NCBI GenBank assembly: GCA_947650285.1
Contig: CANTFL010000167.1
Coordinates: 1-64,000 of the forward strand
Direction: 5' to 3'
DNA length: 64,000 nucleotides
Source: Hyaloperonospora brassicae
Taxonomy: Eukaryota > Oomycota > Peronosporomycetes > Peronosporales > Peronosporaceae
The position numbers and the translations under genes are program-made. Below the pieces are notes generated by a model. That model did no database searches, was not told the DNA's origin, and was given only the letters and a program-made list of their open reading frames with translations. Shown piece after piece: positions 32,413-43,699 of the stretch; the stretch's first letter is position 1, and the number at the start of each line of letters is the position of its first letter.

Positions 32413-33843
32413 ACAAGCGCTTGAAGACAACAGAGTTTGGTTGCTCGTAGTGCCACCAAATAAAGTCACGTGCTGCAAACAAAATGGGTCTATAAGACCA
32501 AAACGGACGCTGATGGAGCTATTCAGCGATTCAAGGCGAGATTGCTTGCCTGTGGAAATGAGCAGGTGTATGGCGTTGACTATGGTCTTACGTTTGCTGC
32601 TGCTATGGAGTTGAGCACGGCGAAGGTGTTTCTTGTGCTTGCGTTGCGTTGGGGAGTACCGGCGAGACACGGGGGTATTATAAACGCGTACGTGAAGGCT
32701 GATAAAGAAGAGCACTTGGATATCTACTTGGCTATTCCACAGGGGATGAAGATCCAAGATGGCATTTTACGACAATATGGCGTACAAGACAAATCGTACT
32801 TAGCCCTACAGCTGAAGAAGTCTCTCTATGGGCTTAAGCAGGCGGGCCGTCTGTATGGCGAATTGCTACACACCAGGATGGAGGAGGCTGGATTCACGCA
32901 GTGTAAAACCGATATGTGCTAGCATTGTAAGCGCCAGGGAGACGATGTAAATATTTTCGGCGTTTACGCGGACGACTTACTAGTTACAGCGTTCAGTGCG
33001 AGGATGGTATAGCTGTATTTCGATGCGATGTCATGTTTATCGATCAGAGCTTTGGGCGAGGTTCGCAAGTTTCTCGGTATGCGAGTTAGTTTGGAGGACG
33101 AAAAGACGTGCACAGTGGATCAACAAGCGACCATTGAAGAAATGCTTGTGAGTCATGGTTTGAAGGAGGCAAATGGTGTTCGTGAGCCTACCAGTGAAGG
33201 AGATAATGAAGTGGAAAATGACCCTTTGTTACTGACAACGGTACCGAAACAAAGAGGTGAACCAACGATTCGCGACTTTCAGTCGCTTGTGGGGAGCTTA
33301 CTTTGGATTTCAAGATGTTCACGTCCGGATATCAGCTTTGCAGTTCACAAGGCCACGCGGCGCACTCATCAGCCTACTATGAGTGGCTGGAAGCTGACAA
33401 AGAGAGTAGCAAAATACTTATAAGAGACCGATAACCTCAAGATAATTGTTTCAAGAAATGAAGGAAACAAGATCAATTTGGCGAGGCGAAGCGACTCGGA
33501 CTATGCGGCTGATAAGGTGGACCGAAAGTCTGTCACAGGCGGAGTTTTAACGATGGAAGGTGCTATTGTGCAGTGGGTGTGCAATTAGCAGACCGGGGTG
33601 TCGCTATCGACAATGGAGGCGGAGTTTGCGTCGGCCTCGCACGTTGGGCGAGAATTGCTAGGACTGAGGGAGCTAATGCGTGAGATTGGACTTCAAGTGA
33701 AGGCCCCAATGTCAATGCTCATGAACAACCACGCTGCTAAAGTGAAGGCCCCAATTTCAATGCTCATTAACAACCAGGCTGCTGTCAGACAGATGGAGAC
33801 TGAAGGAAGTATGTCGAGTGTCAAGCACATTGATGTGCGATGA
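32413..33843 (+). pseudogene. Copia reverse transcriptase and RNase H
   Basis: TKWVYKTKTDADG and RFKARLLACGNEQ mark the RT N terminus, KSLYGLKQAGRLY the palm, and VYADDLLV at about 32963-32986 the catalytic box. RNase H follows with SDSDYAADKVDRKSVTGG and STMEAEFASASH. In-frame stops occur near 32922, 33009, 33421 and 33586. A 45-bp block is tandemly duplicated at about 33698-33784. Confidence 0.88.
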
Positions 33844-34022
33844 AGTTTAAATGCGATTATGCGAGAAAGGAAATCGTAAAACCAATTTTTGTGGAATCGA
33901 GCATTATGATGGCGGACTTGCTGACAAAATTATTGGCGGCGCCAAGGATTGCAGAACTACGAAAGCTGTTCAATTTGCTGTAGACATTGAGTGTGGGCGA
34001 GTGTGCGACGACCGAGGAGGGG

Positions 34023-34210
34023 TATTGGCAAAAATGCAAGGTGGTGAGAGTTTGACGAAGTTCGGCCGACCACTCTCGGCAGGAAGATGCAGCCACAATC
34101 GGTTTATAAAGTGGTTGTATGGTAGAGAGCGTGAGAAACATTGTTTGTGGGAAGTTCAACAAATATCACTTCTACTTTTAAAGTATTTTCTATACCTATA
34201 TGGTCTAACA
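34023..34210 (+). repeat. Copia 3' LTR
   Basis: 188 bp, about 90 percent identical to the 5' LTR, preceded by the polypurine run at 34013-34022. Confidence 0.85.
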
Positions 34211-34215
34211 TCCTT

Positions 34216-34760
34216 CATGTGCACGTTCTGGCTCGCGTTCATATTTCTTCTTTCTTCAGAGTAATGTGCTTAAGACACTTCGATAAGGCGGAGATCATCT
34301 ACATATAATTACTTATAGCAACATCGAGGGACCCTTATGCAAAAAATTGGTCCAAGTTATAAGCGCAGCGCAAAGCTATGAGGCAAGTACAGAACTTTGT
34401 GTGTAGCATAGCGAACTTGCCGAGGTGAGCTTGAGAACGATGCCCTACCGCTGCATGTATGTTAAATAATTGCAGTTTACAATGCAATTGCCGAGGTGAT
34501 AATGGGAAGCGTTCTTCACTGTGAGTCAGAGTTATGGTCGAGGCATTGCGTGTTTCTGATATAACGTCAAAATTTTAGCGCAAACTAACGCTTATAGGAG
34601 AAAAAGGAGAGACACGAATTAAAATTTATGTTGGAAAAATGAGTGTGACGTTGACAATCACATACCCTAAATTTGACACTAGTGTGTGGAGAAATGCTGA
34701 CGCTACAGTGCTCACCGTATTCAGTGTCCGTTCAGAATTAGTGTCGCGCCTCAATTAGTG
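34216..34760. other. AT-rich spacer
   Basis: Nothing coding is seen. The right end (from about 34730) has the AATTAGTGTCG motif that recurs near both ends of the adjoining transposon. Confidence 0.4.
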
Positions 34761-34870
34761 TCGTGGACACTAATTCACGTGTGAATCACACATTAGTTAA
34801 AACTCAAAATAGCGACACCCAAAATTAGTGCCCTAAAACTGTGGTTGGCAAACTTGAGAATTAAAGCACA

Positions 34871-35110
34871 ATGAGCGAGCTACCGTGTGGCGGCTGCCAC
34901 GAGGACGTGGGCCCTAAGCACGCATGCCCGATATGTTCGGCACGTATGCATCTTTGGTGTGGCATGCCACAAGGCGACGAAGGATTTGGTCAGCCTGTGC
35001 TGTGTCCATCCTGCGAGCAGCTCCAGAATGCAGAAGTTATTGACTCTGCCTCTCCAACAATCGCGGCTTTCGGTACAGCTTGCTACGACCAAAATAACGC
35101 CGCCCATTAG
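34871..35110 (+). pseudogene. Zinc-finger N terminus of transposase-like protein
   Basis: 79 residues with four Cys/His pairs: CGGCH, CPIC, H-x-W-C and CPSCEQ, spaced like a small treble-clef or PHD-type finger. It probably continued in the frame through about 35500, where RRRIVRWMESKFADGT and a DLRKAARWWKVR block look like a DNA-binding helix-turn-helix. This is a common arrangement in oomycete DDE transposases. The present stop at 35108-35110 is likely a lesion. Confidence 0.6.
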
Positions 35111-35503
35111 CAGGCCGCTGACGTTGCAAAAGGAAGCGACTGCGAAAGTGCTTCTAGCAATGATACGAAGAGTGACCGCTTAGCCGCTCCAAAGTGGCAG
35201 AAGGCACGCCAATATGTAAGTACCACTCACATCAGACGGCGCATTGTGCGCTGGATGGAATCCAAGTTCGCCGACGGCACCAAAACAATGTTTGCAACCA
35301 CTTTGGATGCTTTCCCCGATGTATTAAACTCTCCATTGTGCCAGGGTGATTTGAGAAAGGCCGCTAGGTGGTGGAAGGTGCGCAAGAGTTTGCTGAGTTT
35401 GCCTCGAGGATTTAAAACGGTGTCAAAAGTGATGCAGAACGGCCGTCAGCTATCAGATTCAAGGCTCGGAGCGGACGTGGTAGAAAGGCGAGTCACTGGG
35501 TGA

Positions 35504-37639
35504 CGTAGATGTACCCACGTGTCCTGTATGAGTTTTGTCGACTGCGCAAGGTCGGGATCCAGTTTGACATTCCTGTTCTGCTCCAAGTTTCAGTCCAAGT
35601 TTTGACCGAGTCAAAAGAAATGTACACTGTGCACAGTCGAGATGAAAACGGTGTTTTGCTCAAGGACAAATAACTCCACGGTGGATCCAGAAATTTATGG
35701 AGAAAAACCAGATTGTGCTCTGTGCCCAAATCGGCAAGAAACAAGTGCCGTCTGAGAAAACACGCGTGATTTGAGCTGCAGTTGTGGCAAAGTCACTAAT
35801 CGAATTTTGGAACGTGGATCGGTGACCACCCAGTTAGGACGTGACTTACTGGCGGAAAACGGCACCAAGCGATCTAGCGATCCAGTAGGAGATGAAAGAT
35901 GTTTTCAAAGAGGATCAGCGATCGATCCAACTGTCGCCAGACTGATGTACATGGAATGATATGGGACGTGGAGCAGGAAGGGACGATTTCAATGGACCAA
36001 TCTGGGACGAGTCGCAGAATATACATGATTGCCAAAGGTACATCTGGGACCAGGTAGTGCGATATAACCCTGCGACGGAGGTGTAACATCCGTCAGATCG
36101 GTGGCAGTCTTTACCAGTCCCACAATGGGAGTACTGATTTTGGTTAATCATAGCCCGATCTGGAAGTGTGAATGTTCACGGGAGCCCAGGATGTTATGCC
36201 AAAATATGTGGAGAGTCTCGTGGACCCGATAAACCCTAAAGGAAGAGATTTGAGCACGTACAATGAACAGATGGATACCTACTGTTGAATCGTACCGTGT
36301 CGATCCCCAACGATCTCGAATTGAGCGTCAAATCGGTCATGTTCCCTGTTGATTATGGATATATCGATGATGGAGATTTAGGATCATGATGAATAGGATT
36401 GCTGAAGGTCCATGAGTGATGCCTCAAAAGTTCAGACCGAAAGAGCCAGTGAAAGCTGTCGAATTGATGTCGCAAAATGGATTTAGACACATTTGGTATT
36501 TGAGTACTATTTAGTGCTCTCCAGTACCAAAAATGGGAATTTGGTACCGTATTTGGAATTTGGTTCTCATTTGGTGTTTAGGTACGATACCGGGGATATT
36601 TGTTTTATCTTTGGAGTACAGGTCATGAAATTTTGACACGTGTTCGAGGGGGCGGTCAAGCTTAAAGGTGATATCGGTTTGGAAAGTGAACTGAAGTTTG
36701 GAATAGGCGTGAGGATAGGTCGGCTATCAATTTGGGTGGTAGATAAGCAGACTTGAACTCTACCTCTTCTGCACACGACGCGCGTTCCCCCTCTCTTTTC
36801 CGGGCAAGATTAATTTGGCTTCCCCAGCGGTGTAAGGCACGCGTGTTGGAAGATCACAGAAGACCGATCTTGGATTGTTGGCCAAGATCGGGAAGAGCGA
36901 TCACGGGATATATGGCCCGGATCGATCAAGTACTCACACTCAACTCAACTGCTAGGGTAGCAGCAGCACAAGGAACGGACTGGACACAAGATGGCGAGAC
37001 GGCTCAAGTGTTCAGAAGATCTGGAAAAGGCGTTCAATACATGACCGAGCAAGATCGAAGCGATCTACAAGGCAGATTGGCACGTTTCACTTTGGCGAAA
37101 CAAGAAACCTATCTGGCCCAAATTGCGCACTTCCAGCAAGATCGGCCGATCCCAAGACCAGATCGGACCGATCCCAACGCAAGATCGACGCAAGACTATT
37201 ATTTGCTGAGTGAAGATTTCCGCGCAGCAAAGACCCCGACTTCGAGGATAAATCGAGATCGGTGTGATTTAAGATCAAGATCGCGACATCTCCACATAGT
37301 GATTGTCGCGACTCAAGATCAAGATAGCAGAACCCCTGTTAGTGATGTGAAGATTTCTGCATAGGAAGCGAACGCTCAACCCCAAATTCTCAGCGAGATC
37401 GACATCATCCAAGGCCGTTACGAAGAGCTCAAGCCAGCCCAAACCGACGGGCACACAAGGTGACTACAAGTCTATACAACAAGGCACGGATCGGAGTACC
37501 CTCTCCGTGAGTCGGCAAGTCTGGGCAAGTGGACGATCGAACCTCATGCGAAACAATTTTGTGAGATCGACTTTACCACACAGCAGCCAAGCACCTCGGT
37601 GAGCTAAAACGTGGCTTTGAAAGTGGTGATCTGATCGAA
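35504..37639. repeat. GATC-dense insert within the transposon
   Basis: Between about 36850 and 37640 I count 24 GATC sites, with more at 35815-35925. At 36480-36600 there is a run of TTTGGTATTTG/AATTTGGT-type repeats. A plus ORF at 36753-37364 is Asp/Arg/Gln-rich (MTEQDRSDLQGRL ... KQETYLAQIAHFQQ) and may be a gag-like or transposon-internal remnant. It was not recognised. Confidence 0.4.
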
Positions 37640-38400
37640 GATTGCATCGAGAACATCGACGAATCACACTTTGTTATCGATTTCGAAACGGGCAGAACTA
37701 TCGGCTTTGTTCGGGAAACGTTAATCAAGTACGCAGAAGTTGTGTCCGGAGGAGAAGGGATGACAAAAGTTGTTCGCCTTGGCGAAAGTCCATCAGCTCG
37801 TGTGCGTCCGCCCATGATGATATTCACGAACGTCAGCGCATAGCATCCAGTTCGAGAGCTTCCGGACAACATTTGGTGGCGTCTGCTATCAAACGTGACC
37901 AATAGAATGGATGGATCAGTAAATCCGGTAGAATTTGACTGAAAGGAGAGCAATTCGTGCGGATATCAAAGGGCAAAAAAGTCGTTTATCTCGAAAACTG
38001 TGGTGACCACCTGAAGAACTAGCAGTGCGTCAAGGAACTGACCGGTTTAAACGCAAGACTTATTTTTTACCAGTGAACTCGACCAAATCATGTCAACCAG
38101 CAGCCTTTTTCGTCATCGCCAAGATGAAGGATATTTGGTCGCGAAATTGGAACGCCAAGAAATTTGAGTTGATCAACAAATATGAGTGGCAAGACAAGGT
38201 TCGTAGTGATGAGGGAACTGGTTAAGAAAGCTTAAGAATTCGGGTAAGTCATTATTTTTGACACTGGCGGCTGAAATTGTGCAGGAATTAAACACGAAGC
38301 GCGACAAAGAAGGGTTTTTTACACCTGCAAGGCCATGATTTGCTGCGGAATGTCGCTTGACGTGGATGGAAAGTGGCGTATTGAACAATTGACACCTTAA
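37640..38400 (+). pseudogene. DDE transposase catalytic domain remnant
   Basis: ENIDESHFVIDFETGRTIGF, then YAEVVSGGEGMTKVVRL and PPMMIFTN, match the start of a DDE_1-type core. CQPAAFFVIAKMKDIWSRNW, after stops at 37841 and 38022, matches the later part near the third acidic residue. Multiple stops show it is dead. Confidence 0.65.
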
Positions 38401-39085
38401 CTCTAAAAACATGTGCAGAAATATCGTGCGGAATTTGAAAATTAGCAAGTAGTACAGTGCATTGGCAATTTTTTGGGTTCTCGAAAATACAATTGGTAAA
38501 TCAAGGATTATCAATTTCTTCATACAAAAATGGTGGTCAAATCCAAATTAAGTATGTCAAAATGGTGATTCTGAATGAAATACAACTAAAACAATTTCAT
38601 TGTCGCACTACTGCACAACTAATCATTCACAGCCCCATGCTCGGCGTTCACCCCTGACTACACTGTAGGTCGTTCGCATTCCGCAAACTTAACTACGTGC
38701 TCACGAATTTTGCGGGGGTATCCTCGGCTTAATATTCTCCAATTTTAGCTAAGTATTTGTATTGTACTTGGTCCCCACTTCGATACACAATGACGCAGAC
38801 ACTAATTCTGAAATTGCTTTAAAAAGTGTTATAGATTCTAATTTTACCGCACAAAAATTAGTGTCTCACCATAATTAGTGTCATGGACACCATATCCTGT
38901 GTTTGGACTCGAAGATAACTACACATGAATTAGTGTCGCGGACATTAGATACGATGTCCACTATACCGTTGGCATTAACGTCGGCGAAATACGCCTTCGC
39001 ATCGTTGTTATAAACTCACAGAAATTTAAGATTGCGCATTAAAAGTGAATCTTGCTATGCATGAGTGGTGTAGCAGAATGTAAAT

Positions 39086-39548
39086 TGTAATGGGGTGAGC
39101 CTGTTACATAAATATTGATACGAATGCATTAAGTTTTGGATAGTATTTACATAGATAATAATCAATCAGCATCACTTGAGAAGATGTGATGTTGTCGTAA
39201 TATTACTTCCAGGGTAATATTCGTGGGTGCTGCACTTCTTCGCTAATCTACACGGTGAATTAAGTAAATTAGCCACCAATAGCTGCCGGACGCGCGCTAT
39301 GGGTGGTGAGCAAGAAACCCACATAGGAGATTGTAGTTTATTATAGTTCGATCAACCCAAAAGATGCTTACAAAAAACTTAATTATATTGAAAACTGTGC
39401 TAATTTTTATCTTAGATAAAGTTTTCGGATTCTGTTTACTCCCTCGCACTTCCTCACGCCACGTGTACGTGACGTCAGGAGTACGCAGCCTTGTGTTCAG
39501 TCAACACATGGCCTTACCAGTTGTCTGGTAAGGGCGTTTCCCGTTACA
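39086..39548 (-). mobile_element. Diverged solo LTR, inverted
   Basis: 463 bp, TG...CA, related to the solo LTR at 4313-4777 in reverse orientation. Flanks TAAAT and TATAT differ by one base and may be a decayed target duplication. The stem CCTTACCA/TGGTAAGG near 39513-39534 is kept. Confidence 0.7.
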
Positions 39549-39654
39549 TATATGTACCATCGCGTATGTGATCACTTTAATTGCGTAAAATAACGGTGGT
39601 AAAAAGATGAGCTGGACGGCATTCAAGAATCATACAAATAGGGCAACCAGCATT

Positions 39655-39838
39655 TGTTGTCTCTGTCTATAGCGTCGGAAGGGGGGCTAGATGGCTAGCC
39701 GAAAGTAGCAATCGACAGCACAGTAGGATATTGTAGATTTGTTGCGGTCTTCCTGAGATAGACAAATATAAAGAGCCCTCACTTCGTAATAATCTGGTAA
39801 TACATCCTACCCTCACATCTGTTAGTTTAAATTCAACA
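39655..39838 (+). repeat. 5' LTR of a second Copia
   Basis: 184 bp starting TGTTGTC and ending CAACA. It is immediately followed by GGTTATGAGC, an initiator-tRNA internal primer-binding site. An ATATAAAG TATA box lies near 39765. Confidence 0.65.
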
Positions 39839-39842
39839 GGTT

Positions 39843-40740
39843 ATGAGCATAATGGACTATACGTATAATATACCCAGCGCTGCAAAACGAAGCACGCTAG
39901 CCTTCTTTAGAATAAGGAGAGAAGCCGGCAAAACCCAGGCACGGTGCAAGAAACACCCTAGAGCAGTTGTCCTGCCGCAACGCCACCAAGTGGGTATAAT
40001 TCCACAGGTGGAGCATCGCAAGAGCTCGGGATGACAATGCATCGAATGCAGTACATCACCGAGATGATCCAATCTCATGCCGGATAAATTGTACCAGCCA
40101 CTACGAACCAATGCAGCAGACAGGCGTGCCTCCTCATGCACAAGCGGGACCCGTAGTACAGGCGCTACCGGCGCCCTCAGACATCTTTGGATCCTCAAGA
40201 GTTCTATTTAGAGCTCACGATATGAACATGGATGAGCCCGTGCACACCAAATTGTCGAATGCGTTCGTCACGGAGTCGTGATTACGACAAACGACAATTA
40301 GAAGCCAGCGTTAAAGATTCAAAACTAGGCAGCAGAAGAACTTTACCGCATACAACGAAGCAGAACAAAGGCTTGTTTGTGATACGAAACGTTCGGCTAG
40401 TGAGCGAATGCAAGCTCAACGTGTACAGGACATGGAACGCGCAAGGCTTGAAGTAGATGCGCGAGAGCGGAAGAATTAGCACAAGTAGCTCGTTCACAAG
40501 AGCTGACAAGACTATAGCTTAAAGGAGAAGCTAAGCAACAAGACCGAAAAGTAGAGGGACTAATAAAAGCACGACAGAAACTTCAGGCACAAGCACTGCT
40601 TCAGAAAAAGCAAAGACAAAGCATTGAAAAACCCGTAACAACACAGCAACGTCAGCTCCATGATTATGAGCAGTAAAAAATTGCCGAACATCAAAAACTC
40701 GTATACACACCAATCGCCGATTCAAGTCGGCGACAAGGGC
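39843..40740 (+). pseudogene. Gag remnant of second Copia
   Basis: Plus-strand fragments rich in Lys, Glu, Gln and Arg (e.g. ERMQAQRVQDMERA and ARQKLQAQALLQKKQ regions, in shifting frames) look like a coiled-coil gag. Many stops are present. The rest of the element was lost or replaced by the LTR at 40745. Confidence 0.45.
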
Positions 40741-40744
40741 TGGC

Positions 40745-41284
40745 TGTTAGGATAATTCTTTACGAGGTTCTCCCCTTTGGGTTAAGTTGTGGATTTCGCC
40801 TTACTGATTCCTTACAACCAATCCTCGAGATGCCTGTCTGAGCTCAGCATCTTCTAAGCCTGTCACTCCTGTTATTTCACATCAATGAGTGGAAGCCGGC
40901 GCAGAAAACGCTTTTACAGGTAACCGGGTTCAGTGTACGCCAGACCAGAAGATGTAAGGTGACCTCGGCTGATGCCCACCGGCTAGTCACTTAAACCAGT
41001 CTTCAGAAAATGGGCACTTCCCGTACGGCTCTCCGGCTCGTCATCGACAAGACTCACAACGGTCCATTCACTAGGTTTACCGGCTCGTCGACGACGAGAC
41101 TCCTTCTTTCGCTAGTAGCGAGCGCTGCCCAACCCGGGCTTTCCTTAACTCTTGGCGCTACCAGTAGATACCTCTACAAGCGATGCCTCTCGAGGTTCGA
41201 CGGCAGGCATAATCTAGCCCGCGCCGGGACCCACCTTAAGTGTACGCATATCTTGGACTCAGCAAATTCTGCACTGTATTGTTT
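40745..41284 (-). repeat. LTR of Gypsy family 2, copy B, interrupted
   Basis: Starts TGTTAGGATAA and is homologous to copies A, C and D. Homology stops at 41284, where the Tigger-type end TACAGTCGCCCCTCC begins. Orientation follows the other copies, in which gag adjoins this end. Confidence 0.55.
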
Positions 41285-43070
41285 TACAGTCGCCCCTCCA
41301 TATTAGATACTCTGTCGATGGTTATATTCCTGTCTAATGAATTTTATGTCCCGTACCAAGCTGCGTCACTTTATTTTTGTATACTGACTATATAAGAGAC
41401 TTAAAATTAGGGTACTAAAACAACGCATACCATCACCAGTTTTTCTCTATATTGGACTTGCCACAGTCTAGCATTGCCTGCCACTTTGCACATTTGCTTC
41501 CACTTCACCTTAAACATGTCGTCAAAGCAAACGATTCTTAAGATGTATCAAAATCGTCAGGTGCAGGTGCAGGTGCACATCACATTCACACCAGGCATAT
41601 GAATATTCTACAAAGAAGATTGGGTCAGGGGGAATCGTGGCCTTCATCTCTACACAACTGCAGTTGAACGGATTCTTCAGAAACCATCCAACGCGTTCCT
41701 TTCCACGGGTAGGAAGAGCAATCGAACGTTGCTGTTTCCAGCTTTTGAGGCTGCGTTCTTCGCATTCTATCGTCTCAATGATGGCAAAGCGTTTTTCACA
41801 GACGATCTACTACTAAAAGAAAGTCACTCAATCTGAGCCGCTCAAGTGACAAGCGTGAACGAACTGCGGCTTTCGAATGGGTAGCTGCACAATGATCGAC
41901 TCGACACGGCATCCAGCATAATGTGCTTTACGGCGGGGCAGAATCAGTTGATCGCGCTCGACTCGCAGTGAATCGAATGGAGCTTAAAGAGCTGATTGGA
42001 CAATATTCACCACGAGATGTATTCAATTTTGACGAATGAGCTCTTTTCTATCGCCCACATCCAAACAAAACACTGACAACTGTCAAGCGCAACGGAAAAA
42101 AGGCAGAGAGGGATCGTATTATAGTCTCAATGTATTGAAACATGACCGGGACCGAGAAGATGGTTCTCGTTGTCATAGGCAAGTCGAAGCAACCATGAGC
42201 ACTTCATAAAGCCAACACCAAGCAAATGAAGTTTTTGTACTTCAACAACCAGACTGCTTGGAGAAATAGGTCAACGTTTGCTGAGTTGCTACGGCATTTT
42301 GATGCCAAGATGCACGGGATACGAGCGCTTCTCCTGCGAAACAACGCGTCGTGTCACTATGGCACCGCTAAATGCTACAATCTCAAGCTGGCATTCCTGC
42401 CGCCAAATATGACAGCTCACTTGCAATGGATCAACGCAGGTAAGTTCGAATGGATGTTCTCTTGACCAGCAATTTCTCACGTGTTTTTTTATGATAGGAA
42501 TGATACGGTCATCTAAAGCGCGGTATAGAAAGAAATATGTTCGATTGCTCCTGGATGCAATCCACACCAGAATCGACAAAAAGTTGAATATACTGAAGAC
42601 TGTGCGCTTCGCTATATCAAGCTGGGAGGAGGTACCCGAGAAAGTGATTCGCAACTGCTGGATTAAGTGTGATATCGTGGGGGGATAACGATGGACGATT
42701 TCACCCAACTACGCGACTGCAACAAACGCATCGATGAATCTGTTGAGGACGAGCTGACCAAGCTCATGGAAGGTTTGACTTGTTGCGTCAGTGTCGTCGA
42801 TTACATCGGTGCGGATGAATACTAGCCGATCGAGTGCGACTTAGACGTGATATAGCATCAGGCGATTGAGAACGACAATGATTGCGACAGTGCCGATGAG
42901 GTGAAGATCGGGCCATCCGAGGCTCTAGACTGTTGTCTCCGTCTGTCATCATTTTTTTCGCTACAGCATGACAGTTACGAATTAACGAAGAAGCTGGCAA
43001 GTATCACCGAGCACATTAGACAGCATTTCGATGCGAAAAACTCAGTCTACCATGGATGCATTTCTTAGAA
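41285..43070 (+). mobile_element. Tigger/pogo-type DNA transposon, decayed
   Basis: The left end CAGTCGCCCCTCCATATTAG sits on a TA inside LTR copy B. The transposase begins near 41517 (MSSKQTILKMYQ). It shows VFNFDE, ALFYRPHPNKTL, VIGKSKQP, LLLRNNASCHYG (DN position changed to NN), LAFLPPNMTAHLQ and SFKARYRKK-like motifs of Tigger/jerky DDE_1 transposases. A GTAAGT...ATAG intron at about 42440-42497 still separates the NAG and MIRS segments. Many stops are present. The right end was not located. Confidence 0.7.
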
Positions 43071-43089
43071 TGGGTTCAGATTGCCCCTG

Positions 43090-43690
43090 GGTTTTCATCG
43101 AGATGCATGCCCATCAGAACACTCGACTTCAAGATCCAATGTGTACATATCCACAAATCCACGAAACAATTCATGCGAGCATTTACACTGACAGATAGCA
43201 GTCGATCACGATTATCTCCATAAAACTGGACCCACACGTCAGCAACCAAGTCCAGAGGGAGATTGGAATGAGAAGAACGGGGAGACGGTGGAGCCGATCG
43301 TGAGCTTCACCAAGCTTGAACTACCCTATAACATCGAATTCTATGGAAAGAACGCCAGGGTGCGCTGACACGGATGTGATGGATTATACACGTCAGCAAA
43401 CGCGAGGAGCCCTGCGAGTGGGACGGGAGTGGGAGCGACAAAAGAATTTGATATAAGAGACACCTGCCGGATAGGGGACTGAGAAGACGTGATACTTAAC
43501 TAGCAGCGAGCTGACCTGCGATAGAAGAAAGTAATATGCAGGCTAGATAGCATGGCAGGAGTCGAACATAAATATCGAGCGATTACATGAACTGCACGAG
43601 CACGAAGAAGAGAGTATGTAACCGCTAATGGTTCAGCCAAATCAGCAGCAGTCGGCTCCGGTGATTATGGGTAATAGACCCAGTTTCACT
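43090..43690. other. Unassigned spacer
   Basis: No gene, repeat boundary or RNA is recognised. Confidence 0.35.
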
Positions 43691-43699
43691 TAATGCAAA

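Larger units (their letters stand above)
29315..34210 (+). mobile_element. Full-length, inactivated Copia element
   Basis: 4896 bp with LTRs 29315-29503 and 34023-34210 and a perfect duplication TCCTT (29310-29314 and 34211-34215). Domain order is gag, protease, integrase, reverse transcriptase, RNase H, as in Ty1/Copia. The 3' LTR is preceded by the purine run GAGGAGGGG. The LTRs differ at roughly 10 percent of sites, so it is much older than the chromovirus. Confidence 0.92.
34761..38944 (+). mobile_element. Decayed DDE-type DNA transposon
   Basis: An imperfect terminal inverted match (GACACTAATTCAYGTGT) lies at about 34766-34782 and 38921-38937. Several extra AATTAGTGTC subterminal repeats occur at both ends (near 34736, 34754, 34834, 38867, 38874, 38930). 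Inside are a zinc-finger ORF (34871-35110), a helix-turn-helix-like region (about 35200-35500) and a DDE domain (about 37640-38225). A GATC-rich region separates the two coding parts. Confidence 0.65.
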
